Of a DNA stretch of 64,000 bases, positions 44,455 through 55,173 are shown one piece after another; the stretch's first letter is position 1; each line of letters starts with the position of its first letter. Source of the stretch: an uncultured Selenomonadales bacterium (GTDB lineage: Bacteria > Bacillota > Negativicutes > DSM-1736 > Dendrosporobacteraceae); NCBI GenBank assembly GCA_946407015.1, contig CAMJML010000007.1, positions 102,072 through 166,071 of the forward strand. The letters run 5' to 3'. Both the position numbers and the translations under genes were made by a program. A model generated the notes under the pieces. The model was given only the letters and a program-made list of their open reading frames with translations, was not told the DNA's origin and made no database searches.

Positions 44455-45756
44455 ATGGCAACTCAAATGCAGCTTGCGCGCCAAGGTAAAATTACCGATG
44501 CCATGCAGATTGTAGCAAACAATGAAGGCATAGACGCAGAAATCATTCGCAGCCGGGTGGCTGAAGGTACAATCTCAATCTGTGCCAATGTCAACCACAC
44601 TTCACTGCAGCCTCGTGGTGTGGGGTTGGGACTTTCCACCAAAGTCAATGCGAATATCGGGACTTCAAGTGCTTATCCGGATATCGAGCCAGAGTTAGCA
44701 AAACTTGAAGTAGCGATTAAGGCTGGCGCTGATGCCGTTATGGATCTGAGTACCGGCGAAAATATTGACCGGTCACGGCGGGCTATTATTGAGAAGTCCA
44801 CTATTATCGTAGGAACCGTTCCAATCTATCAGGTTACTGTGGAGGCTATCAAAGCCCGTGGCTCGGTGATTGACATGACCGGTGACGACATGCTTCACGT
44901 GATTGAGAGGCAAGCCCAGGATGGCGCTGACTTTATGACCATTCATTGCGGGGTCACTCAAAGTGTTATTAGCCGCTTGCAGCAGCAAGGCCGGATTACA
45001 GATGTAGTAAGCCGCGGCGGATCTTTCTTGACAGGCTGGATGCTTCATAATGGTAAGGAAAACCCGCTCTATGAGCGCTATGACGAGATTCTTGATATTT
45101 GTGCCCGCTATGATGTCACCATCAGTCTTGGGGATGGTTTACGACCAGGCTGCTTAGCAGATGCGACCGACCGGGCGCAATTGCAGGAACTGCTGATTTT
45201 AGGTGAACTGGTGGACCGTGCATGGGCGAAAGGGGTACAAGTTTTGGTTGAAGGGCCTGGCCACGTTCCTTATGACCAAATTGAAGCCAACATTAAATTG
45301 CAAAAACAAATCTGTAAAGGGGCACCCTTTTATGTCCTGGGGCCATTAGTAACCGACGTTGCCCCAGGCTATGATCACATTACTTCTGCTATTGGCGGAA
45401 CACTCGCAGCAGCAGCAGGTGCTGACTTCTTATGCTATGTAACACCGGCTGAACATCTTGGGCTACCATCTATTCAGGATGTTCATGAAGGCATTATCGC
45501 ATCCCGGATTGCTGCTCATGCGGCTGATATTGTTAAGGGAGTTAAAGGTGCACGTGAGTGGGATCTAAAAATGGCTAAAGCCCGGAAAGCGCTGGATTGG
45601 GATCAGCAAATTCAATTGGCCATTGATCCGGAAAAAGCGGCCCGTTACCGTCAAGAACGCAATCCAGGCGGTGCTGAAGCTTGTTCGATGTGCGGTAATT
45701 ATTGTGCCATGAAAATTGTTGGTGAATATTTAGGCAAACCCAATCACGGATGCTAA
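44455..45756 (+). CDS. thiC: Phosphomethylpyrimidine synthase ThiC
   Basis: Radical SAM enzyme that turns AIR into HMP-phosphate, the pyrimidine part of thiamine. 433 aa, the usual length of the short anaerobe-type ThiC. The C-terminal cluster motif C-x2-C-x4-C is visible as [11 protein letters not shown] (about 418-428). Other conserved parts: [35 protein letters not shown] and [11 protein letters not shown]. It is under a TPP riboswitch and has its own terminator. Confidence 0.97.
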   Translation: MATQMQLARQGKITDAMQIVANNEGIDAEIIRSRVAEGTISICANVNHTSLQPRGVGLGLSTKVNANIGTSSAYPDIEPELAKLEVAIKAGADAVMDLSTGENIDRSRRAIIEKSTIIVGTVPIYQVTVEAIKARGSVIDMTGDDMLHVIERQAQDGADFMTIHCGVTQSVISRLQQQGRITDVVSRGGSFLTGWMLHNGKENPLYERYDEILDICARYDVTISLGDGLRPGCLADATDRAQLQELLILGELVDRAWAKGVQVLVEGPGHVPYDQIEANIKLQKQICKGAPFYVLGPLVTDVAPGYDHITSAIGGTLAAAAGADFLCYVTPAEHLGLPSIQDVHEGIIASRIAAHAADIVKGVKGAREWDLKMAKARKALDWDQQIQLAIDPEKAARYRQERNPGGAEACSMCGNYCAMKIVGEYLGKPNHGC

Positions 45757-45763
45757 TCGAAAG

Positions 45764-45804
45764 AAAGCAGCCCTGGTGAAAACTAGGGCTGCTTTTATTT
45801 TTTT
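45764..45804 (+). terminator. Terminator after thiC
   Basis: AAAGCAGCCCT / AGGGCTGCTTT stem (45764-45774 with 45785-45795) followed by TATTTTTTT. Confidence 0.88.
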
Positions 45805-45913
45805 CAAATCGTGGTATACTACCCATGCAGGAAATATCAGGATAAGCAAGAAAAATAACAAAATGACATAACGGGATTTACCTGAGAGCAGTTTCGAGTG
45901 GATGGTGGTAACG

Positions 45914-46906
45914 ATGAAATTGAAGCAATTAGGGGAATTTGGCTTAATCGATCTATTAAAGGAAAATACCATTGTAGATCCGGCCAGTGTTGTAGTTGGT
46001 ATTGGTGATGATGCGGCAGTTCTTTTGCCTACGCCTCGGCAATTGCAGTTATTGACAACCGATATGCTGGTAGAAGCCATTCATTTTGATTTAAAGACAA
46101 CAACGCCTTGGCAGTTAGGTTATAAAGCTGTTGCCGTGAATCTGAGCGACATTGCGGCAATGGGGGGAGTTCCCAAGCATATCGTGATATCCCTGGCAAT
46201 ACCACAAGATTTGCCGGTTGAATTTATTGTTCAATTGTATGAAGGCATGAAGGAGATTTGTCGGCAGTTTCAGGTTAATATTGTTGGCGGCGATACAGTG
46301 GCCAGTCCTCATGGAGTTGTGATGAATGTTGCTGTTACCGGTGAGGTGGATCCTACCCGTTTACAGCGCCGGTCAGGAGCTAAACCGGGCGATTTAGTGG
46401 TAGTGACCGGTGTATTAGGGAATTCAGCAGCCGGCTTGGATTTTCTTACCCGGGGTAATTGGGAAGAGTTTGAATATGCCTGGCCTTTGGTAACCAGCCA
46501 TCTTACGCCGCAGCCGCTGGTGAAAGCCGGACAAATCATTGCCGGTTTTGCAACAAGTATGGATGATATCAGTGATGGCTTGGCAAGTGAAGCCAATGAG
46601 ATTGCCAAAGCCAGTGCGGTAGGGGTGCGCCTGCTCGCTGATAGCGTGCCATTATCGGCGGAGGTTCAGGAGGCCGGAACATTTTTTGGTAAACCGGCAC
46701 TGGATTATGCTTTATATGGCGGGGAGGACTATCAGCTTTTATTTACAGTTGAGCCGGAGCAGTACCGGCTATTGACTTTGGCTGGAATTGATCAGAAACT
46801 AACGGTTATTGGTGAGGTTACCAGTGAATGTACAGGGGTTGAACTGGTACAGCCAAGTGGGCAAATTACTGCATTAGCTGCTAGAGGCTACAATCATTTT
46901 GTGTAG
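45914..46906 (+). CDS. thiL: Thiamine-monophosphate kinase
   Basis: Makes thiamine pyrophosphate from thiamine phosphate; about 330 aa. PurM-like fold with LGEFGLIDLL at the start, GIGDDAAVLL (Mg/ATP Asp pair), LLTTDMLVEAIHFDL, GYKAVAVNLSDIAAMGG, IVGGDTV and the C-terminal DISDGLASEANEIA and YGGEDYQLLFTV. Start ATG 45914 is preceded by GGTGG; ATG 45902 is the alternative. First gene of the thiL-tsaE-tsaB-rimI cluster, the same order as in B. subtilis. Confidence 0.95.
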   Translation: MKLKQLGEFGLIDLLKENTIVDPASVVVGIGDDAAVLLPTPRQLQLLTTDMLVEAIHFDLKTTTPWQLGYKAVAVNLSDIAAMGGVPKHIVISLAIPQDLPVEFIVQLYEGMKEICRQFQVNIVGGDTVASPHGVVMNVAVTGEVDPTRLQRRSGAKPGDLVVVTGVLGNSAAGLDFLTRGNWEEFEYAWPLVTSHLTPQPLVKAGQIIAGFATSMDDISDGLASEANEIAKASAVGVRLLADSVPLSAEVQEAGTFFGKPALDYALYGGEDYQLLFTVEPEQYRLLTLAGIDQKLTVIGEVTSECTGVELVQPSGQITALAARGYNHFV

Positions 46907-46917
46907 AGAGGTTATTT

Positions 46918-47415
46918 ATGTTTATTTTTAAAACAAATTCGCCGGAGCAGACTTTTGAATTTGGCAAAAAGCTGGCTCAATTGGTTACACCGGGCTTTGT
47001 CCTGTGTTTGCAAGGAAATCTGGGAGCGGGAAAAACCTTGTTTGTGCAAGGATTGGCCAGTGGTCTGGATACTAGTGATTCAGTTACCAGTCCTACATTT
47101 ACCCTGCTGAATGTTTATCAGGCCAAGCTGACTATTTTTCATTTTGATTTGTATCGTTTGGAACATCCTGATGAATTACAGGATATCGGTTTTTATGAAT
47201 ATACCGCAACAGATGGTGTTGCTGTGATAGAGTGGCCGGACAAGTTTAGTGAACAGCTGCCGTCTGAACGTTTATGGATTGAAATCACACCAGGAGAATC
47301 CATGAGTGAACGTCAGATCCAGATCAGAGCGTACGGGGCAAAATATCAGCAGGTATGTGAGGAGTTGAAAAATATTGCCGATTCTTGCTTTAGATACGGC
47401 CACCCTAGTGTCTAG
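46918..47415 (+). CDS. tsaE: tRNA threonylcarbamoyladenosine biosynthesis ATPase TsaE
   Basis: P-loop ATPase partner of the TsaBD complex for the t6A modification of ANN-decoding tRNAs, 165 aa. Walker A GNLGAGKTLFVQGLA (about 36-50), DSVTSPTFTLLN switch region, IFHFDLYRLEHPDELQDIG and VIEWPDKF with the Walker B-like Glu. It starts 11 bp after thiL and overlaps the tsaB start by 41 nt. Confidence 0.95.
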   Translation: MFIFKTNSPEQTFEFGKKLAQLVTPGFVLCLQGNLGAGKTLFVQGLASGLDTSDSVTSPTFTLLNVYQAKLTIFHFDLYRLEHPDELQDIGFYEYTATDGVAVIEWPDKFSEQLPSERLWIEITPGESMSERQIQIRAYGAKYQQVCEELKNIADSCFRYGHPSV

Positions 47416-48079
47416 TGTGGCCTTAACAATGCCGGACACTTTAGTGGCTGAGCTGACTATTCAAACGAAGTTGACCCATTCAGAATTATTGATGCCTCAT
47501 ATTGACCAGCTGCTAAAAGCAGCTAGAGTGCAAAAAAATGCATTAAAGGCGATAGCTGTCAGTATTGGTCCCGGTTCTTTTACCGGGTTGCGAATCGGGT
47601 TAGCGAGCGCAAAAGCCATGGCTTATGCCTTGAACCTTCCAATTGTCGGGGTGCCGACACTGGAGGCACTGGCTTATAATTGCCTGTTGCCGGAAATTTA
47701 TTTGGCACCTATGCTTGATGCTCAAAAAGGAAATGTTTATTTTGCTGTTTATCATTGGCACAATGGCAAACTTAAGGAGATAAAGCCGGCCGGAGTAGGA
47801 GCTTTCGATGAAGTTCTGGACGAACTGGCAAACATGGATAAACGGGTGATCACCATGGGAGAATCGGCTGTTATGTATCGCGACCGGATTATGCAGGCTG
47901 GCGGCAAAGTTACCATGGCACCGGCCCATCTGATTATGCCAAGAGCTGCTAGTGTCGGGCTGTTAGGTTATCAAATGCTAAACTCCGGAATACAGCATGA
48001 AGTCATGACGATGGAACCTTTATATATTCGCCGGTCAGAAGCTGAAGAACTTTGGGAACGGCGACATGGAGCCTGTTGA
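47375..48079 (+). CDS. tsaB: tRNA threonylcarbamoyladenosine biosynthesis protein TsaB
   Basis: Scaffold partner of TsaD in t6A formation; ASKHA fold, 234 aa. ILALDTATLVSSVAL at the N-terminus, THSELLMPHIDQLLK, AVSIGPGSFTGLRIGLASAK (about 66-85) and PTLEALAYN. The start is TTG at 47375, inside the end of tsaE, with GAGGAG 9 nt upstream. Its stop overlaps the rimI start (TGATG). Confidence 0.93.
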   Translation: MPILALDTATLVSSVALTMPDTLVAELTIQTKLTHSELLMPHIDQLLKAARVQKNALKAIAVSIGPGSFTGLRIGLASAKAMAYALNLPIVGVPTLEALAYNCLLPEIYLAPMLDAQKGNVYFAVYHWHNGKLKEIKPAGVGAFDEVLDELANMDKRVITMGESAVMYRDRIMQAGGKVTMAPAHLIMPRAASVGLLGYQMLNSGIQHEVMTMEPLYIRRSEAEELWERRHGAC

Positions 48080-48531
48080 TGATGAGTAGCTTGTCTTTTC
48101 GGCAAATGCAAGCTGGCGATATTGACGGCGTCTTGTTGGTTGAGCAGGAAAGCTTTACTTTACCATGGTCACGTAAAGCTTTTGAAGCTGAAATTCATGA
48201 GAATGAATTATCCTATTACCTGGTTATTGAAGATGCAGGAACAATTGTTGGCTATGCCGGATTTTGGCTGGTTTTGGATGAGGCACATGTCACGAATATC
48301 GCTGTTTGCACTGCTTATCGTGGTCAAGGTCTTGGCGAAAAGCTCGTCCGAGAGCTTGTATATCAAGCTAAATTACGCGGGGCAACCAGCATGACCCTGG
48401 AAGTGAGAGTGAGTAATATTCCGGCTCAGCGTCTTTACGAAAAGATTGGCTTTGTCAATCGGGGAATTCGGCGCCAATATTATAGCGATACAAAAGAGGA
48501 TGCCATGATTATGTGGCTGGATTCATTATAG
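48079..48531 (+). CDS. rimI: Ribosomal protein N-acetyltransferase RimI
   Basis: GNAT acetyltransferase expected to modify the N-terminal Ala of ribosomal protein S18, 150 aa. FRQMQAGDIDGVLLVEQESF and LPWSRKAFEAEI match RimI; acetyl-CoA loop YRGQGLGEKLVREL (about 85-98, R/Q-x2-G-x-G/A pattern); EVRVSNIPAQRLYEKIGF and RRQYY at the end. ATG at 48079 has GGAG 7 nt upstream. Confidence 0.92.
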   Translation: MMSSLSFRQMQAGDIDGVLLVEQESFTLPWSRKAFEAEIHENELSYYLVIEDAGTIVGYAGFWLVLDEAHVTNIAVCTAYRGQGLGEKLVRELVYQAKLRGATSMTLEVRVSNIPAQRLYEKIGFVNRGIRRQYYSDTKEDAMIMWLDSL

Positions 48532-48647
48532 AACAAGAATTTCCTTATTTTGGTTTGATAAATGCCCCGCTTTCTGATAGGAATAGTAGAAAAGTCTTTT
48601 TATGGATCTGCTTTTTTAAAATGACTCAAGAAGCAAGGCTGAAAAAA

Positions 48648-48672
48648 AGACCGCTCTCGCGGTCTAAGGGTG
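48648..48672 (-). terminator. Second terminator downstream of the minus-strand SASP gene
   Basis: AGACCGC / GCGGTCT stem with a 4-nt loop (48648-48665); on the minus strand it is followed by TTTTTTT (48641-48648). It is separated from the first terminator by 68 nt. Confidence 0.75.
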
Positions 48673-48733
48673 ATTGGTTTTATACAATATGAAAGCCTTG
48701 CCGAAAGTGTTACAATCTTAAAAAATAGTAAAA

Positions 48734-48750
48734 GGGCGGCTATGCCGCCC
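48734..48750 (-). terminator. Terminator of the minus-strand SASP gene
   Basis: GGGCGGC / GCCGCCC stem with a 3-nt loop, 6 bp after the stop codon; minus-strand tail TTTTACTATTTTTT. Confidence 0.88.
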
Positions 48751-48756
48751 ATTCAG

Positions 48757-48957
48757 TTATTTCAATGTCGATTCATATTGTTCGATCATTCGGCGTACCA
48801 TTTGTCCCCCGACTCGGCCGCAATCGGCGGAAGTCATCGTGGACCAGCCCGTAGAACGAACTTGCTCTGCAATACCCAATTCAGATGCAACTTCAAATTT
48901 CATGCGATCAAGAGCATTTTCGCTTGCAGGATTTACAGGTTTGTTTGAGCGTGCCAT
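48757..48957 (-). CDS. Small acid-soluble spore protein, alpha/beta type
   Basis: Spore DNA-binding protein of 66 aa. Both SASP signatures are present: ALDRMKFEVASELGI with the GPR cleavage context E-V-A-S-E (about 15-29), and TSADCGRVGGQMVRRMIEQY (about 42-61). AAAGGAGG precedes the ATG. It is inserted on the opposite strand between rimI and tsaD, genes that are adjacent in many Firmicutes. Two terminators follow it. Confidence 0.95.
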   Translation of the reverse strand: MARSNKPVNPASENALDRMKFEVASELGIAEQVRSTGWSTMTSADCGRVGGQMVRRMIEQYESTLK

Positions 48958-49064
48958 ACAAATCCCTCCTTTCGGGTGTTGTTTTTATCACCCTGATTAT
49001 AATTTGTGTTTTTCCCTAAGTTCACATACATGCAATTAATAGCAGATAAATGGAGGCATTTGCC

Positions 49065-50108
49065 TTGAAAAAAACAACAGAAAAACTTTATTTTACGTTA
49101 GGAATCGAAACAAGTTGTGATGAAACTTCAGCGGCTGTCGTCGTGAACGGCCGGGAGGTTTTATCCAATATTATTTCTTCCCAAATACCGTTGCATCAGA
49201 AATTTGGCGGTGTTGTTCCTGAAATTGCATCCCGCAAACATATCGAGAATGTCATTCCGGTGGTCGATGAAGCGCTGCGGCAAGCCAATATAACGCTTAA
49301 GGAGATCAATGCCATTGGTGTGACTTATGGTCCGGGTTTAGTCGGAGCTCTGCTCGTCGGCGTAGCTGCTGCCAAGGCGCTGGCTTTTGCTGCCGAACTC
49401 CCACTGGTTGGGGTTAACCATCTTGAGGGACATATTTTTGCTAATTTTTTAGCTCATCCCGAGCTTGAACCGCCGTTCATGGCTTTAGTCGTTTCCGGCG
49501 GTCACACTTCGCTGGTTTATGTGAAAAATTATAATGAGTTTGAACTGGTTGGCCAAACCCGCGATGATGCGGCCGGGGAAGCTTTTGATAAAGTGGCCCG
49601 GGTCATGGGGCTGCCTTACCCAGGCGGGCCTCACATTGACCGTTTAGCAGCTGCAGGCAATCCGGAGGCGATTAGTTTTCCCCGTGCATTAAATGACAAG
49701 AACAGCTTTGAGTTTAGTTTCAGCGGTTTAAAGTCAGCTGTACTGAATTACTTAAATAGCGCGGCACAACGAGGCGAAGTTATCCGGCATGAGGATGTAG
49801 CCGCAAGCTTTCAAGCGGCTATTGTGGATGTGCTAGTAACCAAGGCTTTGCAAGCCGTCCAACAATACGGCACTAATCAGCTGGTTTTGGCAGGGGGGGT
49901 TGCTGCAAATGGCATGCTAAAAACTAAGCTGGCGAGCGCCTGTATGGATATGGAGGTTCAGCTTTATTATCCAAGCCCGGTGTTGTGTACAGACAATGCA
50001 GCCATGATTGCCTGCCGGACCTATTATCAATATCAGGGAGGGAAAGTGGCTGATCTCTATTTAAATGCAGTTCCTTCGCTTAAAATTGGCGGAAATGACA
50101 AAAACTAA
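49065..50108 (+). CDS. tsaD: tRNA N6-adenosine threonylcarbamoyltransferase TsaD
   Basis: Catalytic subunit of t6A synthesis, 347 aa. [15 protein letters not shown] at the N-terminus, [31 protein letters not shown], metal-binding [10 protein letters not shown] (H-x3-H, about 107-116), [29 protein letters not shown] and [11 protein letters not shown]. The start is TTG at 49065, 8 nt after TGGAGG; the ATG at 49050 overlaps that site and is less likely. Confidence 0.96.
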   Translation: MKKTTEKLYFTLGIETSCDETSAAVVVNGREVLSNIISSQIPLHQKFGGVVPEIASRKHIENVIPVVDEALRQANITLKEINAIGVTYGPGLVGALLVGVAAAKALAFAAELPLVGVNHLEGHIFANFLAHPELEPPFMALVVSGGHTSLVYVKNYNEFELVGQTRDDAAGEAFDKVARVMGLPYPGGPHIDRLAAAGNPEAISFPRALNDKNSFEFSFSGLKSAVLNYLNSAAQRGEVIRHEDVAASFQAAIVDVLVTKALQAVQQYGTNQLVLAGGVAANGMLKTKLASACMDMEVQLYYPSPVLCTDNAAMIACRTYYQYQGGKVADLYLNAVPSLKIGGNDKN

Positions 50109-50273
50109 TCCATAGTGAAAAAAAGACTGAAATTTTTGGAAAAATAATCATTCATTGGCTTTTAAGTCTGAGCATAAATTTAATAAAAAAACCCATTTAA
50201 TAACAAGGATTTTTTAGCGAGTAAGTTGAATAAAAGTAAATTTAAATATGCCTGGAGGTACTCAATAGACATT

Positions 50274-51695
50274 ATGGGAGTCATTGGAGACGTGTGTCGG
50301 AAAGTCACGATCCTGTCGCCGGCACAGATTGAAATACTGGATAAGCTAAGTGGAATATTCCCGCTGGTATGTGATTTGGCACATGCTCAATTAACTGTCT
50401 ATACCAAGGCTAGTGATGAGAACTTACTCGTTATTGCTGCTCAGCTTAAGCCCAACACGAGCTTTAGTCAATATAAGCCCAATTTGCTTGGAACCACTGT
50501 TTTTGCTGCAGAGGAACCACTTATTTGGCGCACAATGTCTACAGGTCAGCCGATCAGTGGTCAGCGTGAATGGGCTTTGGGCATGCTGATGGAGATGCAG
50601 ACATACCCTGTCCGGGATAATGACGGCAATATCATAGCAGTAGTCAGCTTTGAAACCAGCCCGGATGAAATTAGAACCGAAGGGTATCATATCTTGCTGG
50701 ACACAGCGTATACCTTATTGGTCAATGCCCGTTCGCCTTTTGATGGTAAGTTATACCGTGCCCTTTCGGCCAGTGACGGGATTATCATCACCGATGAACG
50801 GGGTAAAATCACATTTGCTAATGCTGCTGCCAGCAGTATTTATAAAGTTTTGGGAATCGGCCGGATTGTCGGGCGTCATATTTATGACAGACAGATCAAT
50901 ATGCGTATCACGAAAAAAACCACAACCAGTCAGATGCCATACGAAACAGAACTGGAAGCCGGCAATTTGATATTAGTTCAGCGAACCATTCCAATCATTC
51001 AAGGCGGTCAGGTTATCCGCACGGTTATTATTGTAGCCGATGTCACTGAACTTAAGAAAAAAGAAAAAGAATTGCTCATTAAGTCAGCCGTTATTCAGGA
51101 AATCCATCACCGGGTTAAAAATAATTTGCAAACCATTGCCAGCTTGCTTCGGCTTCAGGCCAGAAGAACCAATTCGCTTCAAGTCAAAGCCGCTTTGCGT
51201 GAAAGTGTCAACAGGATTCTTAGCATTTCAGTCGTTCATGAGTTTCTATCGCAGCAAGATGCCGAGATCATTGATGTGGCTGAAGTGGCTAAAAATATTT
51301 TGGATTTAGTTATTCAAAATATGCTGGAACCTGATTTCAATTTGCAAACTATTTTTAACGGTGAAACTGTGATACTGCCTTCTGAGCAAGCCAGCAGCCT
51401 GGCGCTAGTTATTAATGAATTAATTCAAAATTCAATTGAGCATGGCTTCATTGGCAGACCGGAGGGACTGATTGGGGTGGATATTGCAACCGATCAGGAT
51501 ACCTATCGCATTGAAATTTATGATAACGGAATTGGGCTTCCGGCTGATTTTACTCCTCAAGCCTCGAAAAGCTTGGGGCTTCAGATTGTAAGAACACTCA
51601 TTGAGGATGATTTGGGTGGTACATTTGAATTATATGCCGATAAGGGTACGCATGCGCGTATCACCATTCCCCGGACCATAGAGGGAGGAAGATAG
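50274..51695 (+). CDS. PdtaS-like cytosolic sensor histidine kinase (HisKA_2)
   Basis: About 473 aa, soluble. N-terminal GAF-like histidine-kinase sensor domain (about 1-150, VTILSPAQIEILDKLSGIFP, MQTYPVRDNDGNIIAVVSFE), PAS domain (about 160-255), HisKA_2 with the phosphorylated His in IQEIHHRVKNNLQTIASLL (about 277) and an HATPase with ELIQNSIEHGF, DNGIGLP and SLGLQIVRTL. The start is not secure: ATG 50274 fits the family but lies 16 nt from GGAGG, and a TTG at 50226 is also possible. It is 3 bp before an ANTAR response regulator, its obvious partner. Confidence 0.9.
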   Translation: MGVIGDVCRKVTILSPAQIEILDKLSGIFPLVCDLAHAQLTVYTKASDENLLVIAAQLKPNTSFSQYKPNLLGTTVFAAEEPLIWRTMSTGQPISGQREWALGMLMEMQTYPVRDNDGNIIAVVSFETSPDEIRTEGYHILLDTAYTLLVNARSPFDGKLYRALSASDGIIITDERGKITFANAAASSIYKVLGIGRIVGRHIYDRQINMRITKKTTTSQMPYETELEAGNLILVQRTIPIIQGGQVIRTVIIVADVTELKKKEKELLIKSAVIQEIHHRVKNNLQTIASLLRLQARRTNSLQVKAALRESVNRILSISVVHEFLSQQDAEIIDVAEVAKNILDLVIQNMLEPDFNLQTIFNGETVILPSEQASSLALVINELIQNSIEHGFIGRPEGLIGVDIATDQDTYRIEIYDNGIGLPADFTPQASKSLGLQIVRTLIEDDLGGTFELYADKGTHARITIPRTIEGGR

Positions 51696-51698
51696 TAT

Positions 51699-52286
51699 AT
51701 GCAACCATTGCGTGTAGTGATTGCTGACAATGAGTCGATTATCAGAATGGATTTAAAAGAGATATTAGAAGAAGCTGGCCACTCGGTTGTCGGTGAAGCG
51801 ACTGACGGTCTTAAGGCCATTGAACTTACGCGCAAACACCGACCTGATCTAGTCATTATGGATATCAAAATGCCCGAAATGGATGGGATTACTGCGGCCA
51901 AAACCATTTCCAATGAAAAAATTGCCCCGGTTTTGTTGCTTACGGCGTTCAGCCAAAAAGAAATTGTGGATAAGGCTAAGGATTCCGGCGTATTGGCTTA
52001 TTTGGTGAAACCGGTAAAAGAAACCAATTTATTCCCTGCTATTGAGATTGCCTTATCGCGGTTTCAAGAGTTTGCGGAATTGGAGCAAGAATTGGAGGAT
52101 GTTAAGAACTCCCTCGAAACCCGGAAAGTGTTGGACCGGGCAAAAGGTATATTGATGGATGCCTACAATTTAAATGAAAGTGAAGCTTACCGGCGTATCC
52201 AGCAGTATAGTATGAGTAAGCGCAAATCAATCCGCGATGTTGCGCAAGCCATTGTGGATTCAGTTACAAAGAAAAAGGGCAAGTAA
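51699..52286 (+). CDS. ANTAR-domain response regulator (PdtaR-like)
   Basis: RNA-binding antiterminator regulated by phosphorylation, 195 aa. Receiver (about 4-122: VVIADNESIIRMDLKEILEE, acceptor Asp in LVIMDIKMPEMDG, Lys in YLVKPVKETN), a coiled-coil linker, and an ANTAR domain (about 130-190: LETRKVLDRAKGILMDAYNL, NESEAYRRIQQYSMSKRKS, IRDVAQAIV). ANTAR proteins bind paired hexaloop hairpins and prevent termination. Paired with the kinase before it; the target RNAs are not visible here. Confidence 0.93.
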   Translation: MQPLRVVIADNESIIRMDLKEILEEAGHSVVGEATDGLKAIELTRKHRPDLVIMDIKMPEMDGITAAKTISNEKIAPVLLLTAFSQKEIVDKAKDSGVLAYLVKPVKETNLFPAIEIALSRFQEFAELEQELEDVKNSLETRKVLDRAKGILMDAYNLNESEAYRRIQQYSMSKRKSIRDVAQAIVDSVTKKKGK

Positions 52287-52461
52287 AACCTGTTAGCCTG
52301 TTGCAGGGCAGCTTTTGGCAGTCAAGCAATGTAGGCTTACTTTTTTTCTATCGAAATAATAAAAACAGAAATAAAAACTAAAAAACAAATAAAAACCAGC
52401 GTAATGTAGAGCTAGTCTTAAAAAAAAACTGGTTAAAAGCCCAAATTTTTGTTTATTGCTC

Positions 52462-52528
52462 TTGATTTTTGGCAATGAATTATATATGATAATTTATGGA
52501 ATTAGCACTCGCTTTTAGTGAGTGCTAA
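52462..52528 (+). promoter_or_regulatory. groESL promoter with CIRCE operator (HrcA site)
   Basis: -35 TTGATT (52462-52467), 17-bp spacer, -10 TATGAT (52485-52490). Just past the start site lies the perfect CIRCE element TTAGCACTC-N9-GAGTGCTAA (52502-52528), the operator of the HrcA heat-shock repressor. Confidence 0.95.
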
Positions 52529-52559
52529 CAAATCAACTAATAATATTTAAACATCATAA

Positions 52560-52859
<300 letters not shown>

Positions 52860-52876
52860 TTGAGAATTTTAAATAG

Positions 52877-54532
<1,656 letters not shown>

Positions 54533-54577
54533 TGCCCCGTTACCCTCAGGAGTGGTCTGATCAACCATAGCCATGTC

Positions 54578-54617
54578 AAAAAGGCTTCTCAAATTTTTGA
54601 GAAGCCTTTTTGTTTTC
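54578..54617 (+). terminator. Terminator of groESL
   Basis: Perfect 16-bp stem AAAAAGGCTTCTCAAA / TTTGAGAAGCCTTTTT with a 2-nt loop, then GTTTTC. Confidence 0.92.
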
Positions 54618-54743
54618 TGATGAACTTTGCATTTCATAAATACTTTCAGGATTAAAAAAATAAATAAAATCATGCTTTCACTTGAAGGCATGATAAAATG
54701 ATGTTAACAAATTCTCTTTAATTCATTGTGGGAATCGTTCAAT

Positions 54744-54772
54744 GCCTCTCCTGGAAAGGAGAGGCTATTTTT
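54744..54772 (+). terminator. Terminator-like hairpin without a known gene upstream
   Basis: GCCTCTCC / GGAGAGGC stem with a 6-nt loop, then TATTTTTTT. The groESL terminator lies 130 bp before it. Confidence 0.8.
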
Positions 54773-54950
54773 TTATTCTTTTAAATATTTATTAAATTTT
54801 TTCAAAATTATTAATTTTCTAGCAGGAATTTATTTGCACTTAACGAATATAGTAGATAAGGGACGCAAGATGTTCCGGCAGGACAAAATGTGTCCATGGT
54901 TTTTCATTGCAAACAAACACTCCTTTTATTTCTTTTTTTACCCTTCTTGG

Positions 54951-54977
54951 TTCCTCTGCAAAGAGGAATTTTTTTTT
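54951..54977 (+). terminator. Terminator-like hairpin without a known gene upstream
   Basis: TTCCTCT / AGAGGAA stem with a 4-nt loop followed by nine T. Confidence 0.8.
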
Positions 54978-55173
54978 GCATTTTACCAGCACGATAAAGA
55001 GGCTAGCAAGCTTGGCATAGGGTTTGTGATTGGTAAGAAATAGCAAGTACACTGCAGGATTTTATTCATAGGCAAAGAATAACACTATGACTGACAGATG
55101 CATATGGTTCGAATAACACGGTAGGCTCTCAACCGTGTTATTTCATTGCTGGGGAAGGGCAGATCGGAGTGTT

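Larger units (their letters stand above)
54618..55173 (+). other. Gene-poor stretch with two further terminator-like hairpins, possible small RNAs
   Basis: No ORF here has credible codon use or a start signal. It contains a hairpin ATCATGCTTTCA-CT-TGAAGGCATGAT (54669-54694), a terminator at 54744-54772, another at 54951-54977, and a hairpin AATAACACGGT / ACCGTGTTATT (55112-55142) before the kinase gene. Between the terminators, 54840-54900 holds two short stems (GGGAC..GTTCC, GGAC..GTCC). Two terminators that end no known gene suggest one or two short untranslated transcripts. Confidence 0.4.

Noticed and set aside
54726..55043. 105-codon plus-strand frame and a 70-codon minus-strand frame in the gene-poor stretch
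   Set aside because: Phe/Tyr-rich translation of T-rich DNA that runs through two terminator hairpins; no convincing ribosome-binding site.
54840..55050. Known riboswitch (c-di-GMP, SAM, cobalamin) in the gene-poor stretch
   Set aside because: None of the conserved cores of these families could be found.
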